This document shows, in pieces, positions 42,649 to 51,199 of a stretch of 64,000 bases of DNA. Both the position numbers and the translations under genes were made by a program. Position 1 is the first letter of the stretch. Every line of letters starts with the position of its first letter. The stretch lies in contig JASJPB010000002.1 in assembly GCA_031426915.1 (NCBI GenBank), positions 142,593 through 206,592 of the forward strand. Direction: 5' to 3'. Below the pieces are notes generated by a model that was not told the origin of the DNA, did no database searches, and saw only the letters and a program-made list of their open reading frames with translations. The DNA comes from Sulfurimicrobium sp031426915. Lineage in GTDB: Bacteria > Pseudomonadota > Gammaproteobacteria > Burkholderiales > Sulfuricellaceae.

Positions 42649-42903
42649 TCAATAATGGTAACGGCATTGGGCAACTAGAATGGTGTCGTCTTGAACTGCG
42701 TAAACCAGCCGATGCTCTTCGTCGATGCGACGAGACCAAAAACCTGCAAGGTTATGCTTGAGCTGTTCCGGCTTCCCGATTCCCTCGAATGGGGAACGCT
42801 GGATGTTTCTCAAAAGAGTATTGATTCGCTTGAGCGTAGCTCGATCCTTCGCCTGCCAGAACAGGTAATCTTCCCACGCCTGATCAGAGAATTTAATCGG
42901 CAT
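42649..42903 (-). CDS. yoeB: YoeB-family mRNA interferase toxin
   Basis: An 84-residue ribosome-dependent endoribonuclease. The four active-site residues of E. coli YoeB fall at identical positions: E46 (GKPEQLK), R65 (EEHRLVY), H83 and Y84 (RYHY at the C-terminus). WSRRIDEEHRLVYAV is the family core. When free it cleaves mRNA at the ribosomal A site; YefM neutralises it. Its start overlaps the yefM end by 11 bp, so the toxin is translated after the antitoxin. It looks intact. Confidence 0.96.
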   Translation of the reverse strand: MPIKFSDQAWEDYLFWQAKDRATLKRINTLLRNIQRSPFEGIGKPEQLKHNLAGFWSRRIDEEHRLVYAVQDDTILVAQCRYHY

Positions 42904-43153
42904 CAGGTAGCAGTTCTCTTTGCTGTCCGCCTTGCGCGGCTAACTGCTCGATTGATTCCATGAGTCGCTTCGCATTCTTTGGGCTGCGCATCAGATATGC
43001 CGTTTCCTCCAGCGCATTGAAGTCTTGAAGCGACATCATCACGACAGGGTTCCCGGCCTGACGGGTGATCAGCACCGGGGCACGGTCATCTGCCACCTTG
43101 TTCATGATCTCTGCCAGATGCTGGCGAGTGTGGCTGTATGTAATTGCTTCCAT
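42893..43153 (-). CDS. yefM: YefM-family antitoxin
   Basis: An 86-residue Phd/YefM protein: MEAITYSHTRQHLAEIMNKVADDRAPVLITR is the N-terminal DNA-binding half and LQDFNALEETAYLMRSPKN begins the toxin-binding tail. It represses its own promoter together with YoeB. The ATG six bases after AAGGAG is chosen; an ATG two codons earlier is too close to that site. A YefM-type operator lies immediately upstream (43171-43190). Confidence 0.95.
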   Translation of the reverse strand: MEAITYSHTRQHLAEIMNKVADDRAPVLITRQAGNPVVMMSLQDFNALEETAYLMRSPKNAKRLMESIEQLAAQGGQQRELLPDAD

Positions 43154-43170
43154 GTCCATCTCCTTGGTGC

Positions 43171-43207
43171 TTGTACAAATAATAGTACAACTTGCTAGTA
43201 TATTCAA
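43171..43207 (-). promoter_or_regulatory. yefM-yoeB promoter overlapped by YefM operator
   Basis: On the minus strand: -35 TTGAAT (43202-43207), a 17-bp spacer and -10 TATTAT (43179-43184). The palindrome TTGTAC-N8-GTACAA (43171-43190) covers the -10 box. It contains TGTACA, the core bound by YefM in E. coli. Autorepression is therefore the expected control. Confidence 0.75.
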
Positions 43208-43256
43208 CCCAAGTAGCTCATTAGGCCCGAGGGCTACCTTCAAACGCCAGGGGTTA

Positions 43257-43306
43257 GTGCTGCGGAGGATTCCGGCCTTGAAGCAGATTTGCAACCCCCC
43301 GGCCTT
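43257..43306. repeat. 50-bp direct repeat, right copy flanking yefM-yoeB
   Basis: The partner of 42586-42635 with five differences by my count. It lies between the antitoxin promoter and the end of the DUF2058 gene. Confidence 0.85.
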
Positions 43307-43346
43307 CTCACCGCATTGCCTGGTCCGCGCCAGGCAGGCGCCCGGC

Positions 43347-43883
43347 CTACCACATCAAGTCGTCCGGAATCTTGAAGGCGGCATAGGGATCGTCCGCGTC
43401 GATCTCGGTGCTGGTCTTGTTCACCCGAACGACGAGCGAGGCATCGCGCTCGGCGATCTTGTCGGCGATAATTCTGGGTACCAATTCGGTGGTGCCGCCC
43501 TGGCACACGATCACCAGGCGCCCGGCGATCAAATGCGCCCGGACCTCGGCCGACACGTACAGCCGTTCGATCTTGTTGCCGCGGGTGAAATTGTAGGCGA
43601 TGTCGCCGGCGCCCTTGCTCTGGCGATTCATCTGCACCATCTGGGCAATTTGCGCCACGATCGCCTTCTGGGTGGCGGCCGCATCGCGCTGGGCATTGAG
43701 TTCGCGGGCCCGCTCGGCATTCTTGCGTTGCGTTTCGAGTGCGGCCAGACGCGCTTCATCGACATTTTGCGTGCCAGTCCGGCGCTCGACCTTCTTCTGC
43801 TTGCTCTTGTCCTGGTTGGCCAATTTGACTTTGTTTTTGTCGACTATGCCGGCTTTCAAAAACTGCTCTTGCAACGAGGCCAT
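43347..43883 (-). CDS. DUF2058 family protein (YaiL-like)
   Basis: A 178-residue, highly charged cytoplasmic protein. It has MASLQEQFLKAGIVDKNKVKLANQ, a Lys-rich stretch, a long helical region (ALETQRKNAERARELNAQRD) and a C-terminal beta part (YNFTRGNKIERLYVSAEVR...GRLVIVCQGG). DUF2058/YaiL has been called a nucleoprotein-like or polysaccharide-related protein without firm evidence. It lies just inside the right 55-bp direct repeat, which occupies its 5' leader. Confidence 0.88.
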   Translation of the reverse strand: MASLQEQFLKAGIVDKNKVKLANQDKSKQKKVERRTGTQNVDEARLAALETQRKNAERARELNAQRDAAATQKAIVAQIAQMVQMNRQSKGAGDIAYNFTRGNKIERLYVSAEVRAHLIAGRLVIVCQGGTTELVPRIIADKIAERDASLVVRVNKTSTEIDADDPYAAFKIPDDLMW

Positions 43884-43900
43884 ATGTGCTATTCCGTAAA

Positions 43901-43955
43901 GAGTTTCATGTGCATATTTTAGCAGTGGCAGTGTTGTCCTGGGAGTTTCCCTGAG
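43901..43955. repeat. 55-bp direct repeat, right copy (island boundary)
   Basis: The partner of 39899-39953. On the minus strand it contains ATGAAACTC followed by a few codons and a stop, which looks like a relic of the yffB start. It precedes the DUF2058 gene. The remaining bases to 44064 show no gene. Confidence 0.85.
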
Positions 43956-44064
43956 TTTCCGTTAGAGTTATCCCTGAAAATGACCGGATTTGTGTAAATT
44001 TAAGTGATTATGAATTAAGATAAAAGCATACCTGCAGCTCAACAAAATAATAATGCGAGGGGAT

Positions 44065-47000
44065 ATGTTTCGGCAGTTTCTTGGTTTGCGCTGGCGCTTG
44101 ATGTTGCTGATTCTGGCGGCTGTATTGCCGGCTTTTCTGCTGGTGCTTAATTCTACCTTCGAGCAGCGGCGGGAGGCGGCGGAATCTGCGCAGCGGGAGT
44201 CGCTAAAGATGGCGCAGACGGTTGCCGAGGGATACCGGGCCACCTCTTTCTCGGCGCGACAGATGCTGATGGGACTTTCGACCCTGGCGGAAATTCCGGA
44301 CGCCCAATCGGCTCGCGCCTGCAACAAGATGCTGGCGAGCATCCTGCGGTTCAATCCGGATTACGCCAATGTCGGCGTCGCACTCAGCAGTGGCGAAGTG
44401 GTGTGCAGCGCGCTGCCGCTGCCGGGACCGGTCAATGTGACGGATCGTGTTTTCTTTCAGCGTGCGGTCGCGACCCGGGAGTTCTCCATCGGCGACTATC
44501 AGGTTGGGCGTATAGCCGCCAAGCGCGGCATCCATTTTGGCTATCCGCTCTTAACTTCTGACAAGCAGGTATGGGGTGTGGTTTTCGTCCTGCTCGGCCT
44601 TGAACGATTGAACGAACGTCTGGCTGAAACGCCACACATTGAGACCAAGGATGTTGTCATCCTGCTCGATGGCGACGGTAATATTCTGGCGCGCCATCCC
44701 GATCCTGAAAAATACCTCGGCAAATCGATAGCCGCCCTGCCGCTCTACAAGCAAATTCAGCAAGCGCAGGGCGAGGGCACCTATGACGGGGTGGGCCTCG
44801 ACGGTGTGCGGCGGATTTTCGCGTTTACCCCCTTGTTCAGTCGGCCCAGTTGCTGTGCTTACGCGGTGGTGGGCATTCCCGCCGAGGAGGTGTATGCGAA
44901 AGCCAATCAAGCCTTTGTGCGCAATGTTTCGCTAATGGTGGGGATGGGCTTGCTGGTGCTGGTGCTGGCCTGGGTGGGTGGAGACATGCTGGTGCTGAAG
45001 CGGGTTCGGGCGCTGTCCAGCGCTGCCAGGAGAATGGGCCAGCGCGATCTTGCTGCCCGCTCCGGGTTGCCGCATGATGATGAGGAACTGGGCCAACTGG
45101 CGCGCTCGTTTGATGAGATGGCGGGTAACCTGGAGGTATGGCAAAAACAGGTTTTGCAGTCCAGTCAGGAACTCGAGAACCTCAGCTATCGCAATCAGCT
45201 GATTCTGGATTCGGTCGGAGACGGGATTTGCGGGGTGGACCGGGCAGGCATGATTACCTTCGTCAATCCGGCGGCTGCATCCATGCTGGACTATCGGGCG
45301 GACGAGTTGCTCGGTTTATCCCTGCATCAAACCGTGCATCACAGCAAGGCTGACGGCACACCGTTTCCACTTGAGGAATGCCCGATGCATGAGGCGATTG
45401 AAGATGCCATTGGTCATCAGGGCAGCGATGAAATGCTGTGGCGCAAGGATGGCAGCGGTTTTTATACGGATTATGCCGTCATCCCCATGTTCGAAGGCGG
45501 GACGGTGACCGGTGCCGTGGTGACCTTCAAGGATATCAGCGAGCGCAAACGCTACGAGGAGCAACTGGCGCATCAGGCCACGCACGACACGCTTACCGGT
45601 CTGGCCAATCGCACCATTCTCAACGATCGCATCGGCCTGCTGATCGAGCGCGCGGAGCGGGCGAAATCCGTGGTGGCCCTGCTGCTGCTCGATCTTGACC
45701 GCTTCAAGGAAATCAACGACAGCCTGGGCCATGGAGCAGGCGATGAACTGTTGCGCGGTATGGCGGCGCGACTGACCGATCTGATGCGCGACGAGGATAC
45801 CGTGGCTCGCCTGGGGGGCGACGAATTCGTCATTCTGGTGGATATGAATACAGAGGATAGCGCGATTCCGGTTGCCCAGAAGATACTCGATGCCCTGACC
45901 AGACCCTTCAGCATTTCCGGTCGGGAGGTCTTTACCAGCGCCAGCATCGGTATCAGCTTGTATCCCAAGGACGGCGACAGTAGCGAAGAATTGCTGAAAA
46001 ATGCCGATGTGGCCATGTATCGTGCCAAGAAACGCGGCCGCAGCACCTTCCGTTTTTATAACGAGGGCATGAACACCAGTTCAACCGAGCGCCTTGGCAT
46101 GGAAACCCGCCTGCGCCATGCGGTCGATAACGGCGAATTGCTGCTCTATTACCAGCCCCAGGTTAATCTGCGTAGCGGCGAGATCATCGGCGCCGAGGCA
46201 TTGATCCGCTGGCAGCATCCGGAATTGGGACTGGTTCCTCCGGCGAAATTTATCCCGCTGGCGGAGGAAACCGGCCTGATATTTCCGATCGGTGAATGGG
46301 TTATGCGCACTGCCTGTGCCCAGATCAGGGCCTGGCAGGATGCCGGGATGATGACGCCGACCGTGGCGGTGAACCTGTCGGCGCATCAGTTCAGGCAGCA
46401 TAATCTGGTGAAGATGACGACCGGGGTGCTGCTGGATTCCGGTATCGACGGGCGCTATCTGGAACTGGAGATGACCGAAAGCGCGGTGATGGAGGACGCG
46501 GAGCGGGTGATCAAGGTTCTGCGGGAACTGAAGGATGCGGGAACCACGCTCTCGATTGACGATTTCGGCACCGGTTATTCCTCTCTGAGCTACCTGAAGC
46601 AATTCGCCATCGACAAGCTGAAAGTGGATCAGTCCTTTGTCCGGGAGATTACGCGGGACCCCAATGATGCCGCTATCGTTGTCGCCATTATCACCATGGC
46701 GCACAGCCTGGGCTTGAATGTCATTGCCGAGGGGGTGGAGACGGAAGGGCAGTTGGACTACCTGCGCAGCCACGGCTGCGATGAGATGCAGGGCTTTTTC
46801 TTCAGTCGCCCGTTGCCGTCCTGTGATTTCGAGCAGATGCTGCGCAGCGGGCAAAAGCTGACGCTTAATGGCAAGGTTGAAGGGAGCCGCCAACGCACGT
46901 TGTTGCTGCTGGACGATGAACCCAATATCACGGCTGCCCTGACCCGGCTATTTCGCCGCGAGGGTTATCAGATTCTGGTTGCACATAGCCCGGCCGAGGC

Positions 47001-47268
47001 GTTTGAGCTGCTGGCCAGCCATAATGTCGGCGTGATCCTGTCTGACCAGGGGATGCCTGAAATGAGTGGCATCGAATTTCTGAGCAGGGTCAAGCGGCTT
47101 TACCCCGATGTGGTGCGCATTATCCTTTCCGGCTATACCGACCTGAAATTGATCGCCGAGGCATTCAATCAAGGCGCGATTTACAAATACATCACCAAGC
47201 CCTGGGATGACGGGGAAGTCCTCGGCATCGTCAGAGAGGCGTTCCTGGCACTGGAAATGCGCGCCTAG
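44065..47268 (+). CDS. dCache-HAMP-PAS-GGDEF-EAL-REC signalling protein
   Basis: 1067 residues from the ATG preceded by GAGGGG; an upstream ATG at 44053 adds four residues, and numbering here is from that one. TM1 14-33, periplasmic double-Cache-like sensor 36-290, TM2 291-312, HAMP to about 364, PAS 380-498, GGDEF 508-672 (signature 588-592, RxxD 579-582), EAL 680-935 (E715-A716-L717, DDFGTGYSS intact), receiver 948-1065 (Asp in SDQGMPEM, D998). It resembles the C-terminal half of the protein at 23417-26800. Both c-di-GMP synthesis and breakdown motifs are intact. Confidence 0.94.
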   Translation: MFRQFLGLRWRLMLLILAAVLPAFLLVLNSTFEQRREAAESAQRESLKMAQTVAEGYRATSFSARQMLMGLSTLAEIPDAQSARACNKMLASILRFNPDYANVGVALSSGEVVCSALPLPGPVNVTDRVFFQRAVATREFSIGDYQVGRIAAKRGIHFGYPLLTSDKQVWGVVFVLLGLERLNERLAETPHIETKDVVILLDGDGNILARHPDPEKYLGKSIAALPLYKQIQQAQGEGTYDGVGLDGVRRIFAFTPLFSRPSCCAYAVVGIPAEEVYAKANQAFVRNVSLMVGMGLLVLVLAWVGGDMLVLKRVRALSSAARRMGQRDLAARSGLPHDDEELGQLARSFDEMAGNLEVWQKQVLQSSQELENLSYRNQLILDSVGDGICGVDRAGMITFVNPAAASMLDYRADELLGLSLHQTVHHSKADGTPFPLEECPMHEAIEDAIGHQGSDEMLWRKDGSGFYTDYAVIPMFEGGTVTGAVVTFKDISERKRYEEQLAHQATHDTLTGLANRTILNDRIGLLIERAERAKSVVALLLLDLDRFKEINDSLGHGAGDELLRGMAARLTDLMRDEDTVARLGGDEFVILVDMNTEDSAIPVAQKILDALTRPFSISGREVFTSASIGISLYPKDGDSSEELLKNADVAMYRAKKRGRSTFRFYNEGMNTSSTERLGMETRLRHAVDNGELLLYYQPQVNLRSGEIIGAEALIRWQHPELGLVPPAKFIPLAEETGLIFPIGEWVMRTACAQIRAWQDAGMMTPTVAVNLSAHQFRQHNLVKMTTGVLLDSGIDGRYLELEMTESAVMEDAERVIKVLRELKDAGTTLSIDDFGTGYSSLSYLKQFAIDKLKVDQSFVREITRDPNDAAIVVAIITMAHSLGLNVIAEGVETEGQLDYLRSHGCDEMQGFFFSRPLPSCDFEQMLRSGQKLTLNGKVEGSRQRTLLLLDDEPNITAALTRLFRREGYQILVAHSPAEAFELLASHNVGVILSDQGMPEMSGIEFLSRVKRLYPDVVRIILSGYTDLKLIAEAFNQGAIYKYITKPWDDGEVLGIVREAFLALEMRA

Positions 47269-47291
47269 TTCAGCTATCGTTGCGAGTCGTT

Positions 47292-47780
47292 TCATTTGCC
47301 CATCACCGTCATCGTGTCAATGGGTGTATATGCCCTGGGGCAGTTTCGCCGCCAGAATGTTTTCATGTCTTCAACCACCCTGGCATAGTCCGATGCCTTT
47401 TCCGGCTTGATCAGGTAAAACCATGCCCCTTGGCGGTAGCTTTGCTGGATATCCTTTTGCTGGTCGGCGGTGGAGAATACGATGACAGGCACTTTGCGCA
47501 ATGCCTGATCCCGTGACATGACATCCAGTACCTGAAGGCCGTCCATTCTGGGCATGTTGAGGTCGAGGATCAACATGTCCGGCAAGGGTTGCCCCTGCAA
47601 CGAGCGATAGGATTCCCGGCGCAGCAGGTAATCAAGAACTTCCTCGCCATTCGCAGCCATGGCCAGTGTTTTGCCGAAGCCGATTCGATCAAAGGCGCGC
47701 CGGATCAATGCCTGATCGCCGGCATCGTCCTCCGCGATGAGAATCAGCTCCGGGTTCTGTTCACAAGCCAATTTATTCAT
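47292..47780 (-). CDS. Single-domain response regulator (Rcp1-like)
   Basis: A 162-residue receiver without an output domain. It has the acidic pocket AEDDAGDQALI, the phospho-acceptor Asp in LILDLNMPRMDG, the Thr/Ser switch in VIVFSTADQ and Lys in LIKPEKA. A long loop before the acceptor (RRESYRSLQGQPLPD) is typical of Rcp1-type partners of phytochrome-like kinases. The ATG follows GGAG by five bases. It is last in the operon SBP-kinase-receiver-receiver and convergent with the dCache protein gene. Confidence 0.92.
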   Translation of the reverse strand: MNKLACEQNPELILIAEDDAGDQALIRRAFDRIGFGKTLAMAANGEEVLDYLLRRESYRSLQGQPLPDMLILDLNMPRMDGLQVLDVMSRDQALRKVPVIVFSTADQQKDIQQSYRQGAWFYLIKPEKASDYARVVEDMKTFWRRNCPRAYTPIDTMTVMGK

Positions 47781-47850
47781 CCGTTCTCCGTTTGCCACGC
47801 CGCGTCTTCTTCGACCCGGAAACCCGGGGATGCGTTCGCTCATGGTGGAT

Positions 47851-48294
47851 TTACTTCGTTGCATGGAGGCGCTCCCAGAAATGGCGCAGCACCCCCACCA
47901 TTTTTTCGAATCCGGCAATGCCGGCAGGTTTTACTATGTAGTACCAGGCTCCGTGGCCATAACTTTCCTGCACATCCGCGCACTGGTCCGATGTGGAGAA
48001 GATCACCACGGGGACCATTCTCAATGCATTATTTTCGCTCATGGCCTGTAGCACTTGCATGCCGTCAATCCGTGGCATGTTGAGGTCGAGAATCAACAGG
48101 TTGGGTAATGGCAGGTCGGCCAGATTGCTGTACTTGTCACGCCGCAGCAAATAATCCAGCGCCTCCTCGCCATCCCTGACCGTGACGATATTCTTGCCGA
48201 AGCTTTCTGCGCTGAGGGCGCGCCTGATCAGCATCCGGTCGCCCGGATCATCGTCGGCGATCAGAATCAGGTCCGGATTCGATTGTGCCTCCAT
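47851..48294 (-). CDS. Single-domain response regulator (Rcp1-like)
   Basis: A 147-residue receiver closely similar to its downstream neighbour: ADDDPGDRMLI, LILDLNMPRIDG, VVIFSTSDQ and YIVKPAGIA. The two probably arose by tandem duplication. Its ATG overlaps the kinase stop (TGATG) after GGAG, so it is translationally coupled to the kinase that should phosphorylate it. There is no output domain; it may relay to another kinase or act by protein binding. Confidence 0.93.
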   Translation of the reverse strand: MEAQSNPDLILIADDDPGDRMLIRRALSAESFGKNIVTVRDGEEALDYLLRRDKYSNLADLPLPNLLILDLNMPRIDGMQVLQAMSENNALRMVPVVIFSTSDQCADVQESYGHGAWYYIVKPAGIAGFEKMVGVLRHFWERLHATK

Positions 48295-50078
48295 CACTGC
48301 TCCTTCATGATCGTTTTTTCCTGCCGACAGTTTCCCAATGTGAACTTGAAATGGGAGCCGCCGCCTGGCGCGGGTTCTACCCAGATTTCTCCCCCGTGGC
48401 GTTCCACGATTTTACGGCAAATACTGAGCCCGATGCCGCTGCCCTCGAACTCGTCGCGGCCATGCAGGCGTTTAAAGGGTTTGAATATCTGCGCGGCAAA
48501 CTCGGGCTTGATGCCGATGCCGTTGTCTTTTATCCCATAAGATTTTTGCTCGGGGTCGTAGGTAAGGCGGATTACCGGAGAGCAACCGGGAGCGACATAT
48601 TTCAGCGCATTGGCTATCAGGTTCTGGTACAACTGGGCGAGCAGAACCGGATCGCCCATGACCGGGGGCAGGGGCTCGCGCTCAATGCGCGCAGCGCTGT
48701 TTGCGATGGGCATGCTTAACGCCTCCAGTGCATGGCTGGCGGCTTGTTCCATCTCCATTTGCTGTGGAATGAAGTCTGAATTGCCAACGTGGCTGAGTGA
48801 GAGCAGGGCATTCACCAGGGCGCGCATGCGGGTAGCGGCATCCTCGATGTAGTGCAGGTCCTCCGCGGCTTGCGGAGGCAGATCGGCGCCAATGTCCTGC
48901 CGCAACAACTCGCTGAAGCTGATCAGCTTGCGCAACGGTTCGCGCAGGTCGTGGCTGGCAAAATGAGTGAACTGATCCAGTTCGTCGTTGATGCGTTTCA
49001 GCTCCAGCATTTGCTGCTTCAAATCACTCTGGTAGTGCAGTTGCACCAGATTGCTGGTTTCCACTGTCTGCATCAGGTCCGACAGGGATTGTGCCAGTTG
49101 GTCGATTTCATCGTTCAAGTGCGACTTTGCGGCGCTAAACCTGTGCCTGATCTCATGGGAGAAATTCTGGCTGGTGGAAAAATTGTCTGCCGCCAGCGCC
49201 AGCAGTTCGGTGCGCCGGGTGATTCGGCGCATCCAGCGGCCTACGATCAGCCAGGCTAGAAGGATGAAAGCTGCCAGCATCAGGAATAACATGGACAGCA
49301 GGTTTGCTGGCGTAACCGGGGTGAAGATTTTGTGCTGGATGACCAGAAATGGCGAATCGGGCGTGTCTTTTATCCAGGGCAGGCTGTATTGATTGAAGTT
49401 CTCGCCATCGCGAACCACTTTGCCCCGATATGCGGGGTCGGGAAGCGTTTTGATGCTTGCACTCGTGGACGAGGCGGCGATCTTTCCTTCCCGGACCAGA
49501 AACAAATCCGTGTCCGGATACCGGTTCTGGAACATCACGCTGTTGTCCAGCGCCCTGAACACCCATAACTTTCCCGTACCTTCCTGGCCGAGCCAGATCG
49601 GTTGACGGTACACGCGATAAATCTGGTTTTCCGATGCATCGTAAAACCAGTCGCCCTGCGCTGGAAGCGGCGTTTGCGGTCGGATGGCATGCGCCATGGT
49701 GCCAAAACTGAACAGAACCTGTCCCTTCGTGTCGCTGATGGCGATGCCACCGATGGCGGGGACGCTCGACTGGGTGATGAGCAGGCCATTTAACTGGAGC
49801 CAGCGCGTTTCTGGATTCTCCAGCACTTTGGCGTATTCGATCTGGCTCCTGAGGCGGAGTGCATTGCTTTCCCAGTCAAATTCAAGTTGTCCGATGCGGC
49901 CCCTGAAATGTTCCTGTGTATCCCGGGTGCGTTGGGCGACAAGTTCGTTCTGGGTTGTCTGGTAAAACCAGTAGCCGGTCGAGGACGCCAACAGCACCGC
50001 GAAAACAAAAGACAACAGCAGGCGAACCGACACCTGCCGGGTAATGGAGATGCGGCGCCGAAAATATTTTAATGGCAT
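48294..50078 (-). CDS. Membrane sensor histidine kinase (phytochrome-kinase-like)
   Basis: A 594-residue kinase. TM1 is at about 15-37, a periplasmic sensor at about 40-270 (with FRGRIGQLEFDWESNALRLR) and TM2 near 272-295. A HAMP-like and coiled linker follows, then the HisKA helix with the phospho-acceptor in HFASHDLREPLRKL. The ATPase domain has QNLIANALKYV (N box), KDNGIGI (G1) and GSGIGLSIC (G2). It starts 13 bp after the SBP gene. Partners are the two receivers downstream. An upstream ATG (50120) inside the SBP gene is less likely. Confidence 0.9.
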   Translation of the reverse strand: MPLKYFRRRISITRQVSVRLLLSFVFAVLLASSTGYWFYQTTQNELVAQRTRDTQEHFRGRIGQLEFDWESNALRLRSQIEYAKVLENPETRWLQLNGLLITQSSVPAIGGIAISDTKGQVLFSFGTMAHAIRPQTPLPAQGDWFYDASENQIYRVYRQPIWLGQEGTGKLWVFRALDNSVMFQNRYPDTDLFLVREGKIAASSTSASIKTLPDPAYRGKVVRDGENFNQYSLPWIKDTPDSPFLVIQHKIFTPVTPANLLSMLFLMLAAFILLAWLIVGRWMRRITRRTELLALAADNFSTSQNFSHEIRHRFSAAKSHLNDEIDQLAQSLSDLMQTVETSNLVQLHYQSDLKQQMLELKRINDELDQFTHFASHDLREPLRKLISFSELLRQDIGADLPPQAAEDLHYIEDAATRMRALVNALLSLSHVGNSDFIPQQMEMEQAASHALEALSMPIANSAARIEREPLPPVMGDPVLLAQLYQNLIANALKYVAPGCSPVIRLTYDPEQKSYGIKDNGIGIKPEFAAQIFKPFKRLHGRDEFEGSGIGLSICRKIVERHGGEIWVEPAPGGGSHFKFTLGNCRQEKTIMKEQ

Positions 50079-50091
50079 GAGCCGCTTTGGG

Positions 50092-51123
50092 CTAGGGTTT
50101 GCGGCCCGACCAGCGGTCATCGATCATGGATTCGATCCGAAGCGCCTTGGCTGCGGGGTTGTCGCCGGTAGTGGTATGAAAAAAATGCTCGGTTTCCTGC
50201 AACTGCCGGGTGGAGAATTTTCCGTCCGGGCTATACAGGCGCGAATACTTGCGCAAGGATTCGATCAGCGAAGCGCGTTCCTCCGGGTTCCTGAGGTCGA
50301 GCTTGGCGACGATTTCCTCCGGTTTGTGACTTGCCATCCACATCAGCGTGCGGCGCACCGCCCTGACCATGGCGTCCACTTTGGCGGGTTGATTCTTGAT
50401 CATGTCAGAACGGGTTGAAAGTGCGGCATGAAGGAAACCTGCCCCGGGGATTTTCTTGCTGGTAGCAGGATCGGCCAGGTTGGCAAGCCAGAAAACCTTG
50501 TTTTCCTTCAACAGACGGGTTGCGAATGGCTCGTCTCCCATGATGGCGTCGGCACTACCGCTTTCCAGCACGGAAGACTGCTCGATCCAGCTCTGACCTG
50601 CCGCGGTCAGGCGCATTTCGTCCTTGGGGATGCCGGCATTTTGCAGCAGCAGTTCCGCCAGTTGCTGCGAGGTAGTCTTGCTCGAGAGCGAACTGGTATT
50701 GACGCCCACCATGCGGCCGCGCAGATCCGCAATGGTCTTGACCTTGCCTTTCAGCTCGGAACGCACCATCAGGATGAACAAGGTTTGATCGTTGACGGCA
50801 GCAATGCCCACCACATCCCCGCCGTTGGCGCGCATGGACATGGCTGCGGGGAAGCCTGCCACCACGAAGTCGCTGTTGCGAGTGGACAGCTCCTGCAACG
50901 CCACGCCACCACCACCGGTATGACGGTACTTGATCTCGAATCCCTCCGCCCGGTCTGCGCCGATTTTTGAAATCAGGTCAATCGGCAGGTAGGAGATGTT
51001 GTTGGGGCCGGGTACCGAAACGGTGACTTTCCCCAGCCTGGCATCCGCCCATGCGGTCGAGCAGAGTGTCAGCCCAAGCAGGCAGGATAAGAGCATGGAC
51101 CGGAAGGGGGGACGGAGAGTCAT
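50092..51123 (-). CDS. Periplasmic substrate-binding protein (NMT1/SsuA/NrtA-like)
   Basis: A 343-residue exported protein with a signal peptide (MLLSCLLGLTLCSTAWA, cleavage near AWA-DAR) and a type II periplasmic binding fold: LGKVTVSVPGPNNISYLPI, RMVGVNTSSLSSKTTSQ and GSADAIMGDEPFATRL. Homologues bind sulfonates, nitrate or thiamine precursors. No ABC permease or ATPase gene lies nearby. Instead the gene leads an operon with a histidine kinase, so it probably presents a ligand to the kinase's periplasmic domain (inference). The start could be five codons earlier (51138). Confidence 0.88.
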   Translation of the reverse strand: MTLRPPFRSMLLSCLLGLTLCSTAWADARLGKVTVSVPGPNNISYLPIDLISKIGADRAEGFEIKYRHTGGGGVALQELSTRNSDFVVAGFPAAMSMRANGGDVVGIAAVNDQTLFILMVRSELKGKVKTIADLRGRMVGVNTSSLSSKTTSQQLAELLLQNAGIPKDEMRLTAAGQSWIEQSSVLESGSADAIMGDEPFATRLLKENKVFWLANLADPATSKKIPGAGFLHAALSTRSDMIKNQPAKVDAMVRAVRRTLMWMASHKPEEIVAKLDLRNPEERASLIESLRKYSRLYSPDGKFSTRQLQETEHFFHTTTGDNPAAKALRIESMIDDRWSGRKP

Positions 51124-51199
51124 GGGTCGGACACTCATGCAAATGGAGACAGCAGTCAGGTTAGTATAAAGCCTGGAAACAGTCCACAAAGAGGGCGGC

